Shown here: piece after piece, positions 7,521-16,440 of the stretch
How positions within the stretch are numbered: the first letter of the stretch is position 1
Layout of the letters: every line of letters begins with the position of its first letter
NCBI GenBank assembly: GCA_964472195.1
Contig: CAYYJH010000032.1
Location: 1-29,505 of the forward strand
Length of the DNA: 29,505 nt
Reading direction: 5' to 3'
Origin: BS750m-G4 sp964472195
Lineage (GTDB): Bacteria; Bacteroidota; Ignavibacteria; Tepidaquicellales; Tepidaquicellaceae
The notes under the pieces: model-generated
What the model was told of the DNA's origin: nothing
The model's database searches: none
What the model saw: only the letters and a program-made list of their open reading frames with translations
Program-made: the position numbers and the translations under genes

Positions 7521-8939
7521 CTATTTAATGAGGAATTCAGTAATCGCATTATCATTTCTCAGCTTGGCATCTTTTAAATACATTACTAATGAAAACAGTA
7601 TTAAAAACTGCGACATTACATACCTTGCACTAAAGAATTCCTTTATAAAAGGTACGTGTTCAGTCAATAGCAAATTGTCGGGGAGTGATAGATGCAAGTA
7701 ACCGATTATTAATATTACTAAAATTAAAGTTTTCTTTTTTTTCATCAAACCAGGAAGGGAATTTATTACAATAAATGCAACTGGTGTTAACCATACAAGA
7801 TTCATTAACCAGGTAAAAGGACTCGATAACAGAATGATAATAAGAACGACCTGCCAGTAAACAAAATCATAATCTTTGATATTATACTTTTTAGAATAAA
7901 CAATCATTAAAATAAAAAAGAAAACAAATACAATAATTGAATAAGCAGTGTTTGATAAATTTAAAGGTGTTTTTGATTGGAGTACTTCGATTGCTCTAAT
8001 AAAAGAAGCCTTTGAATTGAAACTTATAGATTCTGTTAAATATATTCTGCCGTCGATGATTGCCATGGAATAAGGAGAAATCAGGTGGAATGTTTGAATA
8101 ATCTCTACCGGGATAGCCATTTCATTTGAACCGCTGCTTCCATATTGAGAAATCCTTACGGTTTCTTTTGTCAAATAGTTGTATGATGCATCAAAGCTGC
8201 TTATTAATAGCGTAAGTATTATGATTAACAATATTCCGGAAATATAACCGTAAACTACGACAAATTTTTTCCTGATTAAAAGAAAAGGGAGCAGCAGCAG
8301 GCTGTATAATTTGAACAAAGATGTTACACCTAAAAAGAATCCTGAAATAAAATGATATTTGTTGTGCTTAACCAACAACATCAATCCCATCAATAAAAAA
8401 AGGAATGTAATACCGTCTATCTGTCCTCGCTCGAGCAAAGCTATAAACGGAAAGAAATTAAACATAAGTATTCCGGCAATTATTATCTTAAGAAAATCTT
8501 TATCGAAGTGGAAGAATCTTAATAATAAAACAAAACAGATTAAATAGCAGAACAAGTTGAAAAAATTCCAGATGTACTTCGCTTTTATATAGGGAAGTTC
8601 CGCTAATGGTTGAAAGAGATTTGCAACTAACGGTGGATAAAGAAATCTGCTGTGTTTAAACATGTTGACTCCATCCCATAAATCCCATTTTGTAAGAACG
8701 TGATTTTCATACGGTGATAGGTTGTTGTTGATAGATTTTCCCGCAAAATAGTAAGCACTGAAATCCATTTGCAGACTTTCTTCGCTGAATTCAATCGTAT
8801 ATGAGATTAGTCTTAGAAAGGAGACCAGGAAGATAATAGTAAGTATAACATTTAAAAATATTTTCCCGTAATTCTTTTTCAATCGTATATCGCCGTCTAT
8901 GTTCGTATAAATTTTATTTTCCGCATTGCAAAGAAGCAC
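7521..8939 (-). CDS. Polytopic membrane glycosyltransferase, GT87/DUF2029-like
   Basis: An integral membrane protein of up to 472 residues with about ten hydrophobic helices. GT87 (DUF2029) enzymes are GT-C transferases that use polyprenyl-phosphate sugars outside the cytoplasmic membrane. The first loop carries the family pattern MDFSAYYFAGKSINNNLSPYE (starting at residue 58) and FLYPPLVANLFQPLAELP, with the acidic residue expected to be catalytic in MDF (D59). The ATG start at 8939 would overlap the preceding gene by 43 bp. A TTG at 8882, 14 bp after that gene's stop, gives MKKNYGKIFLNVILT, a more natural start just before the first helix and a 453-residue product; I think it more likely. 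Last gene of the six-gene glycan operon; no terminator is obvious after it. Donor and acceptor unknown. Confidence 0.8.
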   Translation of the reverse strand: MLLCNAENKIYTNIDGDIRLKKNYGKIFLNVILTIIFLVSFLRLISYTIEFSEESLQMDFSAYYFAGKSINNNLSPYENHVLTKWDLWDGVNMFKHSRFLYPPLVANLFQPLAELPYIKAKYIWNFFNLFCYLICFVLLLRFFHFDKDFLKIIIAGILMFNFFPFIALLERGQIDGITFLFLLMGLMLLVKHNKYHFISGFFLGVTSLFKLYSLLLLPFLLIRKKFVVVYGYISGILLIIILTLLISSFDASYNYLTKETVRISQYGSSGSNEMAIPVEIIQTFHLISPYSMAIIDGRIYLTESISFNSKASFIRAIEVLQSKTPLNLSNTAYSIIVFVFFFILMIVYSKKYNIKDYDFVYWQVVLIIILLSSPFTWLMNLVWLTPVAFIVINSLPGLMKKKKTLILVILIIGYLHLSLPDNLLLTEHVPFIKEFFSARYVMSQFLILFSLVMYLKDAKLRNDNAITEFLIK

Positions 8940-10357
8940 ATTTTAAGAAGTAGCAATCCATCCCTGAATCTGTTTATATTCGTTTTGCCGTATTTTCTGT
9001 CCCCATACCTTATGGGAATCTCAACAATTTTAAGACAGAGTTTAGAGGCACCGAAAAGCAGGTCAAAATCTCCGAAGGGGTCGAACTCACCAAAGTAATT
9101 TCTGTTGTTAATGATCTTTATATAATCTTCTTTAAAAAGTACTTTGGTACCGCAAAGAGTGTCGGTTATTCGCTGGTCTAAAAGCCAGCTGAACATCTTA
9201 CTGAAAAATATGTTGCCAAGTTTGTTTAGCGGACGCATTGCCCTGTCATCCATCTGGTAAACGAGCCTTGTTCCGTTAATGAATTCACCCTTTCCGTCTT
9301 TCAGAGCATTGTAAAACTTTGTTAATTCTTCCGGTGCTACTGTCATGTCTGCATCGAGAATCATCAGAATGTCTCCTCCAGCATTTTCAAAACCTTTCCT
9401 GACAGCGTCGCTCTTTCCCTTACCGCTTTGCTTGAAAAGCTTTATATCTTTTTTGAAATTGTATTCTATTAGCTCTTCAATTTTCGCATATGTGTTATCG
9501 GTCGAGTTTCCTTCAACAAAAATGATCTCAGTTTGCTTTCCTAACTCGGGGATTCTTTTTAATATGTCTTCAATGTGACCTTCTTCATTCCTGCAAGGAA
9601 CGAGTACTGTTGTGGTAAAATCTTTGTCGAATTCCGGTGCAATGTTAATATCAGAAGGTCTATAGTTAGCAACAACAAATCCCGTAACGCATAGTCTTTT
9701 TATGAATGGTAATCTTGCAATGTATCTGTTCATGAAATACGATAGAAGAGGAATCCTTTTTGGCAAAAGCATTAAAGAACCGCTTTTGATTACCTGAAAA
9801 TCTGAGAGTGTAAGAAGGTTCTTTATTTCATCGATGTAGAGCCAGTTCTTTTCTCTTTCGTTTAATTTAAGATTTATGAACTCACCAAGTTTGAGTATCG
9901 GGTTCCAGAAATAATTGTAATAGGTAACAAATATTTTCGTTCTTCTATGGGAAATTTGTTTCATTTTTTCGAAGACACTCTGTATGTCCTCAAGCGTACC
10001 AATGAGGTCAGAGATGATTATGTAATCGAATTTCTGATTTTTGGAGATAAGTTCTTCGAGTGGATTTGTATCTTCTATGTCGGAAAGAAGAAAAGTTAAT
10101 TCTGGATATTTTCCCTTGCCTTCCTCTAAAAGGTATTTGTTCTTGTCAATGCCAACGCCGGGATTTGGTTTGAGCTTATGTAAAGTATCACCAGCCCCGC
10201 ATCCGATTTCAATGACTGAAGAATTCTCTGGTATGAAGAACTTTAACTGGTTTGTAATTGATTCGTGATAGTACCAGTTTCTTTTTCTCCAGTAGATTTT
10301 CTTTTCAGCGTAGTCTTTGAAATAAGTATCTTTTTCTATGTCGTTTTTAAATTCCAA
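8897..10357 (-). CDS. Bifunctional protein: N-terminal SAM methyltransferase fused to GT2 (DPM1-like) glycosyltransferase
   Basis: A 486-residue two-domain fusion. Residues 1 to about 225 form a class I methyltransferase with motif I VIEIGCGAGDTL (48-59), GVGIDKN (67-73) and FDYIIISDLIG (110-120). Residues about 247-486 form a GT2 domain like dolichol/undecaprenyl-phosphate sugar synthases: TTVLVPCRNEEGHI (249-262), VEGNSTDNTY (281-290), QSGKGKSDAVRKGF (310-323), the metal-binding LDAD (334-337) and DTLCGTKVLFK (399-409). The last residues are hydrophobic and basic, but there is no long membrane domain. The start is a TTG 9 bp after the stop of the GT39-like gene; no ATG fits. It lies between two polytopic GT-C enzymes that need lipid-phosphate sugars, so it may make their donor. 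What the methyltransferase half modifies is unknown. Confidence 0.88.
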   Translation of the reverse strand: MEFKNDIEKDTYFKDYAEKKIYWRKRNWYYHESITNQLKFFIPENSSVIEIGCGAGDTLHKLKPNPGVGIDKNKYLLEEGKGKYPELTFLLSDIEDTNPLEELISKNQKFDYIIISDLIGTLEDIQSVFEKMKQISHRRTKIFVTYYNYFWNPILKLGEFINLKLNEREKNWLYIDEIKNLLTLSDFQVIKSGSLMLLPKRIPLLSYFMNRYIARLPFIKRLCVTGFVVANYRPSDINIAPEFDKDFTTTVLVPCRNEEGHIEDILKRIPELGKQTEIIFVEGNSTDNTYAKIEELIEYNFKKDIKLFKQSGKGKSDAVRKGFENAGGDILMILDADMTVAPEELTKFYNALKDGKGEFINGTRLVYQMDDRAMRPLNKLGNIFFSKMFSWLLDQRITDTLCGTKVLFKEDYIKIINNRNYFGEFDPFGDFDLLFGASKLCLKIVEIPIRYGDRKYGKTNINRFRDGLLLLKMCFFAMRKIKFIRT

Positions 10358-10366
10358 ATGTTGTCT

Positions 10367-11707
10367 TTATTTTGTTATCAAAAGATATAACTCGGATGCC
10401 CAAACTGCAATTAAAAATAAATTGAAAGCGAGTGCTAAAGCTATTTTTATCTTCGAAAGTTCTTTGAATATGTGTTTACGCTCATTAATTATTTTTACAG
10501 TTCCGAGTACAAAGAAAGGTATTAATACGTAATGATATCTGGCTAATGCTACAAATATAAAAATGGTAAACACCCAGGTCATGACGAATCCATACAGAAA
10601 AAAAGTTTTTTTCCTAAACATTAAAAGACCCCACGTTCCTAAAAGCATTATTAAAAAATAGGGGACATTTATAAAAAGTGAAATGAATGGATTAACGGCT
10701 CTATAAACTTCAGTTGAAGTTTTAATTTTGTCGTCACCTTTTGTAAAATACAAGATTATCATTCTTTCACTTGAAAAGAGATAACCTAATTTTTTTATAC
10801 CGGTTATGAAAAATTTATGCGGGTTATTAACAGCATACTCAAGACCTAATTTATAAAACTCTCTGTCTCGCTGTGCTTCGTCTTTTATGTCGAACAAAGG
10901 ATTTGTTTCTTCGATTTTATGATACCACGTTCCTGTTGCATCGGGATTACTTCCCGACCAGAATGTAAATCCTCCTTGTGTTGCAATCGTAAATGTATTC
11001 ATTGTAATCTTGTTTCTTATTAACCATGGTGAAAGCACAAGTAAAACTCCCAGTAAGAAAAGCAACGAATATTGTATCACTCTTTTGAATCTTTTCTTTT
11101 TGAATCCTTCAAAGAGTTGCCTTCTGTAAACAAAAAGGAAAATTGGTAGAAGTAATAATGACAATGCAAAAGAAGAACGAACAAGAACAGCATAACCCCA
11201 GAGTATTCCAAGGACTAGAATTTTTTTATCGAATTTTTCTTTCAAGCAAAAGTAAAGAATGATACAGCTTAATAAACCAAACAAGGGCTCAGAAAGAATC
11301 GTCTGTGAGTAAAGAAGGTTTGAGGGAAGAAATGTAAATATGAAAAGAGATATTAATGAATACTTTATGTTAAAAAAGAACCTGCTTACGTAAAAGAAAA
11401 TCAAACCAGTAAACAATTCCAACAATGCTTGTATAATTTTTACGTAGATTTGTTCTGTCCCAAATAAATAGTAAACTCCTGATAGGAACAAAGGATATCC
11501 ACTTGAGATGATCGCTGTGGGTTTACCCTCGAAAGAATATTCACCAAGAGTTATTATATTGTTTGCAAGAGTGTGATATACAAGGCTGTCCGAGCGGATT
11601 TCCGTTTCAATAGTGAAAGCAAAGATAATTTTGATTATGAATGCTGTGATTAATATTGCAGTTAAGTATTTTCTTTCTTTCGGTGATACTTCCTTTAACT
11701 GATTCAT
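10367..11707 (-). CDS. Polytopic membrane glycosyltransferase, GT39/ArnT-like
   Basis: A 446-residue membrane protein with about ten to eleven hydrophobic segments and a short basic N-terminus. The first periplasmic loop has IRSDSLVYHTLANNI (residues 38-51), the acidic residue (D40) being in the place of the catalytic Asp of the PMT/ArnT group, followed by ISSGYPLFLSGVYYLFG (67-83), the usual PMT_2 signature. Later, LPSNLLYSQTILSEPLFGLL and LSPWLIRNKITM fit the same family. Such enzymes move a sugar from a polyprenyl phosphate to protein or lipid on the outer face of the inner membrane. The gene lies 42 bp after the upstream methyltransferase and 9 bp before the methyltransferase-GT2 fusion, so it belongs to the same operon. 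Specific substrate unknown. Confidence 0.85.
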   Translation of the reverse strand: MNQLKEVSPKERKYLTAILITAFIIKIIFAFTIETEIRSDSLVYHTLANNIITLGEYSFEGKPTAIISSGYPLFLSGVYYLFGTEQIYVKIIQALLELFTGLIFFYVSRFFFNIKYSLISLFIFTFLPSNLLYSQTILSEPLFGLLSCIILYFCLKEKFDKKILVLGILWGYAVLVRSSFALSLLLLPIFLFVYRRQLFEGFKKKRFKRVIQYSLLFLLGVLLVLSPWLIRNKITMNTFTIATQGGFTFWSGSNPDATGTWYHKIEETNPLFDIKDEAQRDREFYKLGLEYAVNNPHKFFITGIKKLGYLFSSERMIILYFTKGDDKIKTSTEVYRAVNPFISLFINVPYFLIMLLGTWGLLMFRKKTFFLYGFVMTWVFTIFIFVALARYHYVLIPFFVLGTVKIINERKHIFKELSKIKIALALAFNLFLIAVWASELYLLITK

Positions 11708-11749
11708 AAAAACTGTTCGATAGGTTAACTAATTAAATTCGGTAAAAGG

Positions 11750-12556
11750 TTAAGATTTTTCTGCAACGACTACAACACCTGTTCCTTTTTTATTTTCAGT
11801 AATTACATCGAACCACATTAATATAAGCACAAACCATAGTGTGAATAAATAATAAAAAGGCAGCAGCAATATTAAAAATTTAGAAACTCCTGCTATAAGA
11901 ATAGGATATTTTATCCCGAACCGCCATGAGATAGTTCCGAATTTCCCGTAAGTATATTTGAAATCTGTTACTTTCATTCCAGCTCTTTCGATCTTTTTTG
12001 TGATGTCCTCCTTTGAATATCCCAATCGTGCGTGCTCCTCTATAAAGCTGTCATCATCTTCCGAGTGTGCATCACTTCCACCAAAGTTAGATGGTGTGTT
12101 GATTAACAGCTTACCGCTTTTTCTCAATGCATTGGAAAAGTTTTGAAAGACAAGTTCATCATCTACAATATGCTCCATGACATCCACACAGAGTATAAAG
12201 TCATACATGTTCTTGAAATTAATTTTAGTTAAGTCAGCAATTTTAAACTCAACGTTTTTTAGCCCGCATCTGGTGAATAAATACTTGCAATCCTGAATCT
12301 GGTCTTCTTTAACATCTACAGCAAGAATATTTGAGTTCGGAAATTGCTTAGCCATGAAAAAAGTATATTGTCCAAAACCCATTCCGGCATCAAAAATCTG
12401 TATTGAATCTTCTTTTTGATATAATTTTCTAACAGCTTTTCTTACATGCCATGAGCGTAAGAACATCAGGTCAAGTATCCAGTAGAAAACTTTTCTAAGG
12501 AATACTCTTTTTGCAACTATGTCTCCAAATACTTTTTTTACCGGGTCGTATTTCAA
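11750..12556 (-). CDS. Class I SAM-dependent methyltransferase with C-terminal membrane segment
   Basis: A 268-residue protein. Motif I IQIFDAGMGFGQYTFFMA (residues 52-69), ILAVDVKEDQ and the post-motif YDFILCVDVMEHIVDDE identify a Methyltransf_11/23-type Rossmann enzyme. After the catalytic domain is a hydrophobic stretch (about 222-252, YPILIAGVSKFLILLLPFYY and following) able to form one long or two short helices, which would fix the enzyme to the inner membrane facing the cytoplasm. The start is TTG at 12556, 23 bp after the GT9 gene's stop; the next in-frame ATG is at residue 31 and would remove conserved-looking sequence. Its place in the glycan operon suggests a lipid-linked glycan substrate, but this is only inferred from context. 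Confidence 0.85.
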   Translation of the reverse strand: MKYDPVKKVFGDIVAKRVFLRKVFYWILDLMFLRSWHVRKAVRKLYQKEDSIQIFDAGMGFGQYTFFMAKQFPNSNILAVDVKEDQIQDCKYLFTRCGLKNVEFKIADLTKINFKNMYDFILCVDVMEHIVDDELVFQNFSNALRKSGKLLINTPSNFGGSDAHSEDDDSFIEEHARLGYSKEDITKKIERAGMKVTDFKYTYGKFGTISWRFGIKYPILIAGVSKFLILLLPFYYLFTLWFVLILMWFDVITENKKGTGVVVVAEKS

Positions 12557-12579
12557 GATATTAGATATTTATAATTATT

Positions 12580-13710
12580 CTAAATTTTTCTAAGTTCTTT
12601 GAGGTTTTTAACAACGTGGTCATAAACTGTTTTGGAAGAAATCATTTCCATACAGTTCGGTCTGAAATCACATGTGTTTTTGTAGCAAACCAGACAGTCA
12701 AGCTCAGGAATTACTTTTGTGATTCTTCCATAATCTTCAATTTCGGTATGTGAAGTAGGTCCGAATAAGCAGATAACCTTTTTCATTAATGCAGCTGCAG
12801 CATGGAGTGCAAGTGTATCACCCGTTATAAATAAATCTGATATATCGACTAACGAGAAAAATTCTCTCAATGAGTTATTTTCCCCTGTGTTTATGACATT
12901 TTTTGACACCTGCTCAAGCACTGAATTTGTCTCAATCTCTTCCTTTCCTCCTAAGAGAAGAATTCCACAATTATATTTTTTCGACAGCAAATCAATTAAC
13001 TCAGCGTAACCTTCTAATTTCCATTTTTTAAATTGCCATCTGTCGCTTGCTCCAGCGTTTATTCCGACTATAAATTCAAACCTGTCAAGGTTCTTATCTT
13101 TTATAAAATTGTTTTTGTATTTGTACTCCTCTTCAGTTAACTCTATTATTATTTCACCTTTTTCATATTCGAGGTCGCATATTTCATGAATGATTTGCTG
13201 GTATGATTTTTTGTTTTGTTTTTTGAGATTGTCGAAGGCACCCATTTCAAACCACTCTTCTGCTGCTTTATTGAAAGGATAGACTTTACCTTTGCTGTTC
13301 AGTCCAAAACCATATTTAGTAATTCCTTTTGCAGTCGATGCAATTGCTGCGCTGTTAGCAGAAGGATCTAAATTTATAACAATATCGTATTCTTCGATTT
13401 CCACTCTCATCGTTGAACTCATATCCTCATATATTAAAACTTCGTCAACAAGGTCATTGTTGATGAACAAGTCTTTAGAGTTTTTTCTTGTGAACCATGA
13501 AATAAATGAACCTGGGTGTTTTTTCTTTAGAGCATGAAGGATTGAAGTCGTTCGCAGTACATCACCCAAAGCATCCAGTTTTATAATGATTATTTTCTGC
13601 TCGATAGGTTTGTACTGGTCGCATACATCGCATGTTACACCAGTTTCTTTGTGAGGTTTACAGGGTCTGTCCCCGGGGAAATGTAAACAATCATATTTGA
13701 GAGTTGTCAT
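12580..13710 (-). CDS. GT9-family glycosyltransferase (heptosyltransferase-like) with N-terminal Cys cluster
   Basis: A 376-residue GT-B enzyme of the ADP-heptose:LPS heptosyltransferase family. The core starts with KIIIIKLDALGDVLRTTSIL (residues 39-58), the GT9 N-terminal signature, and has GINAGASDRWQFKKW in the hinge region and DLFITGDTLALHAAAAL followed by CLFGPT, the donor-site motifs. A CLVC..NTC..NC cluster near the C-terminus is common in the family. Unusual is a 38-residue N-terminal extension with C8, C17, C27 and C30 (spacing C-x8-C-x9-C-x2-C, with H10 and H20), which looks like a small metal-binding knuckle. The ATG overlaps the stop of the upstream GT4 gene by 4 bp (ATGA), so translational coupling is likely. 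It probably adds a heptose or related sugar to the glycan core; the sugar is not certain. Confidence 0.88.
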   Translation of the reverse strand: MTTLKYDCLHFPGDRPCKPHKETGVTCDVCDQYKPIEQKIIIIKLDALGDVLRTTSILHALKKKHPGSFISWFTRKNSKDLFINNDLVDEVLIYEDMSSTMRVEIEEYDIVINLDPSANSAAIASTAKGITKYGFGLNSKGKVYPFNKAAEEWFEMGAFDNLKKQNKKSYQQIIHEICDLEYEKGEIIIELTEEEYKYKNNFIKDKNLDRFEFIVGINAGASDRWQFKKWKLEGYAELIDLLSKKYNCGILLLGGKEEIETNSVLEQVSKNVINTGENNSLREFFSLVDISDLFITGDTLALHAAAALMKKVICLFGPTSHTEIEDYGRITKVIPELDCLVCYKNTCDFRPNCMEMISSKTVYDHVVKNLKELRKI

Positions 13711-14852
13711 TTGTTAGAATCTACTATTATTTTTTCAAAAACACTTGTGACTTTTGAGAACTCCTGTGAGTTAATTTTGTTTTTAATATTCTCACCGAAA
13801 TCTACGGAATTATCCAGCTCAAAAAATCTATTAATACCTTCTACCAGTTCATTCTTGTCATTTGGTTCTACTATTATTCCGGTTTTTTCCTCTTCAACAT
13901 CATCAGGCAGACTGCCGACATTTGTCACGATAACGGGTTTATGGAATCCATAAGCTATATTAAGAACACCACTCTGTGTACCGCTTTTGTATGGTAACAC
14001 GACCAAATCGCTGACGGAAAAATATTTTCCAACTTCTTCATTCGGAACGAATACGTTCACGACATTCACATGTTCAGTCAAATCAAGCTTTTTAATTTTT
14101 TCATAATACTCATCGGGTGAATCATAGAACTCCCCAACAACGAGCAGTTTTGTGTCAGGATGTTTTTGTATTACATCGGGCAAAGCCTCGAGCAGAGTTA
14201 AAAGCCCTTTATATTTTCTAACATACCCAAAAAACAGTATAACCTTATCAACATCTTTAAATCCAAGCTCTTCTTTTGTTTTATTGGTATCAAATTCATT
14301 TTCGGATTGATAACAATCATAGATGGGTAATGCAGATTTATAAATTCGCTTTTCACCTGAGTAATACTTAACTGTATTTTCAACAGATTTCGATAGCACT
14401 AAAAATTTGCTTGCGTTTTTTAATCCAATTTTAGTTAACAACTTATCGATAAACCTTTTCTCATGTGATATTACGTTTTCTGTAATGAACAGTATTTTAT
14501 CTTTGTATTGTTTTTTTAAAAACCATGATATGGTATAATGACACGGTCCAAAAAAAGGATTCCACCAATCAAAAACAACCAGGTCAGCTTTTTCTTTATT
14601 AATAATTTTTGCTGTTTTTATCCAAGTAATAGGATTAATTGAATTAATAATTCTTCTGCTCGGGACATCTTTTATTTTGACATTACTTTTGTCTTCCTGC
14701 GTTGTACCCGGAAAAAAGATTTTTGGATAGAGAAGTTTGTAATTAATAACTTCCACATCGAATTTTTCCTTAAGTGCATCATATAAATGAGAAACATATA
14801 GAGCGTTTCCCCCTCTGTACGGGTGAACAGGACCGACCAAAATTATTTTCAT
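13707..14852 (-). CDS. GT4-family glycosyltransferase
   Basis: A 381-residue GT-B enzyme and first gene of the six-gene operon. The N-terminal half begins MKIILVGPVHPYRGGNALY (residues 1-19), with the glycine-rich loop of GT4 enzymes. The C-terminal half has ILFFGYVRKYKGLLTLLEAL, LLVVGEFYDS and LVVLPYKSGTQSGVLNIAYGFHKPVIV. In the last motif the first Glu of the usual E-x7-E is replaced by a Ser/Thr-rich SGTQSG stretch, a variant seen in part of the family. Its stop overlaps the start of the GT9 gene by 4 bp. Upstream, after the terminator of the neighbouring glutamate dehydrogenase gene, about 100 bp contain a TATAAT-like element in an AT-rich stretch close to the start, so the operon promoter is probably here. 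Specificity unknown. Confidence 0.9.
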   Translation of the reverse strand: MKIILVGPVHPYRGGNALYVSHLYDALKEKFDVEVINYKLLYPKIFFPGTTQEDKSNVKIKDVPSRRIINSINPITWIKTAKIINKEKADLVVFDWWNPFFGPCHYTISWFLKKQYKDKILFITENVISHEKRFIDKLLTKIGLKNASKFLVLSKSVENTVKYYSGEKRIYKSALPIYDCYQSENEFDTNKTKEELGFKDVDKVILFFGYVRKYKGLLTLLEALPDVIQKHPDTKLLVVGEFYDSPDEYYEKIKKLDLTEHVNVVNVFVPNEEVGKYFSVSDLVVLPYKSGTQSGVLNIAYGFHKPVIVTNVGSLPDDVEEEKTGIIVEPNDKNELVEGINRFFELDNSVDFGENIKNKINSQEFSKVTSVFEKIIVDSNK

Positions 14853-14954
14853 ACGGTATTATAATTATAACGACGTACAAACTCAGAAAACATAAATATA
14901 AAACATGTATTTCACTTATGTAATACATTCTGTATTCATAGTTGGATTAATTTT

Positions 14955-14990
14955 TAAAAAAGACTTACCACTATCCATGTGATAAGTCTT
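14955..14990 (-). terminator. Intrinsic terminator of glutamate dehydrogenase gene
   Basis: On the minus strand, AAGACTTATCAC pairs with GTGGTAAGTCTT (12 bp with one G-T pair, arms 14979-14990 and 14960-14971) around a 7-nt loop, followed by a run of T. It lies about 30 bp after the stop of the 15022-16440 gene and separates it from the glycan operon. Confidence 0.88.
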
Positions 14991-15021
14991 CCAATATAAT
15001 AAAGAAGAACGTTGAATGTTT

Positions 15022-16440
15022 TTACGGAAAAATACCTAGGTTCATATACGACACTGCTACTTTCTCGATTGCATCAACAAAAGCTGCGGTTCTCAAGTTG
15101 TCAATTTTGCTATTCTTATTTTTGACTTCTTTGATTTGGTGATATGACATGACCATCGTATCTTCAAGACCGGAGTTTACCAAATCAAGCTCGCTAGCAC
15201 CTCTTACTATCAACTGTCTTTGATCCAGGGTTAATTTCTTTTCTGTTAAGTTTTCAATTATACTTACAAAGTTGTCATCATCCATTTCATTGTGTCTCTT
15301 TTCCATTCGTCCAAAAGCAACGTGTGACAGGTTTTTGAGCCACTCGAAATAGGATACGGTAACACCACCTGAATTAAGATAAATATCCGGCAAAACCATT
15401 ATTCCTTTTCTAAGAAGGATATCTTCGGCATCAGCGGTGGTAGGTCCATTGGCTCCTTCACCAATTATCTTAGCTTTGATCTTATTTGCATTCTCCGAAT
15501 GAATCTGGTTTTCTAATGCTGCGGGTACCAATATATCGCTTTCCATTTCAAGGACATCGGATGTGTTTCCAATATCCTGGGCATCCTTATATTCCATTAT
15601 TGACCCTGTCTCAATCCTGTGTTTCTTTACCGTATCAACATCGAGACCTTTAGGATCATAAATTGCTCCTTCCTTTTCTGCAACAGCAATAATTACAGCT
15701 CCATCTTCCTGGAGAAATTTTGCGGCATAGTATCCGACATTACCGAGCCCCTGAACGATAACTTTTTTACCTTCTAAACCTGGTTCTAATCCAATTTTTT
15801 TCATTTCTTCTTTATCGTTAACGGCTTCGCGGATTCCATAGAAAACACCTCTACCGGTTGCTTCTTTTCTTCCGCAAATACCATGCTGGCTAATAGGTTT
15901 TCCTGTAACGCTGGCGAATGCATCAGTGTTTCCCGGCTGAGAGTTGAAAGCTGTGTATGTATCAGCAATCCAAGCCATTTCTCTTTCTCCGGTACCATAG
16001 TCTGGAGCGGGAACGTCTATCCCCGGACCAATGAAATTCTTCTTGATCAATTCTGAAGTGTAACGTCTTGTTATATTCTCTAGCTGGTGATCTGTATAAT
16101 TCGATGTTTTAATTTTCACGCCACCCTTTGCACCTCCAAACGGGACATCAACAATTGCACACTTAAATGTCATAAGGGCTGCCATTGCTTTGACCTCATC
16201 TTCATTAACCAAAAGGCTGAACCTGATTCCACCTTTTAAAGGTAATTTATGGTGTGAATGTTCGACTCTCCATGCATCTATTACTTCGTAGTTGTGTTCA
16301 TCAATTCTTAATGGGAATTTGAAGTGGTAGACACTGTTACACATACGGATTTGCTCCAGCAGACCTGCGGGATAATTTGTTAATGCTGCAGCTTTCTCAA
16401 AGTATTTGCAGACGTTACCGAAAAAATTTGTTTGTGACAT
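15022..16440 (-). CDS. gdhA: Glutamate dehydrogenase (Glu/Leu/Phe/Val dehydrogenase family)
   Basis: A 472-residue enzyme interconverting glutamate and 2-oxoglutarate plus ammonium with NAD(P). The substrate-binding LPLKGGIRFS (residues 66-75, K69) and catalytic VPFGGAKGGVK (99-109, K105) motifs are intact, with GPGIDVPAPDYGTG at 138-151 and the dinucleotide fold GLGNVG at 231-236. It is slightly longer than the usual 410-450 residues because of an insert-like region near QHGICGRKEATGRGV and a longer C-terminus (about residue 430 on). A leucine- or valine-type dehydrogenase is possible but the motif set fits glutamate dehydrogenase best. It has its own terminator, and the 302-bp gap upstream holds a TATAAT hexamer (minus strand, 16493-16498) about 50 nt before the ATG, so it may be transcribed alone. 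Its product fits the adjacent aminotransferase-PEP carboxykinase pair. Confidence 0.9.
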   Translation of the reverse strand: MSQTNFFGNVCKYFEKAAALTNYPAGLLEQIRMCNSVYHFKFPLRIDEHNYEVIDAWRVEHSHHKLPLKGGIRFSLLVNEDEVKAMAALMTFKCAIVDVPFGGAKGGVKIKTSNYTDHQLENITRRYTSELIKKNFIGPGIDVPAPDYGTGEREMAWIADTYTAFNSQPGNTDAFASVTGKPISQHGICGRKEATGRGVFYGIREAVNDKEEMKKIGLEPGLEGKKVIVQGLGNVGYYAAKFLQEDGAVIIAVAEKEGAIYDPKGLDVDTVKKHRIETGSIMEYKDAQDIGNTSDVLEMESDILVPAALENQIHSENANKIKAKIIGEGANGPTTADAEDILLRKGIMVLPDIYLNSGGVTVSYFEWLKNLSHVAFGRMEKRHNEMDDDNFVSIIENLTEKKLTLDQRQLIVRGASELDLVNSGLEDTMVMSYHQIKEVKNKNSKIDNLRTAAFVDAIEKVAVSYMNLGIFP

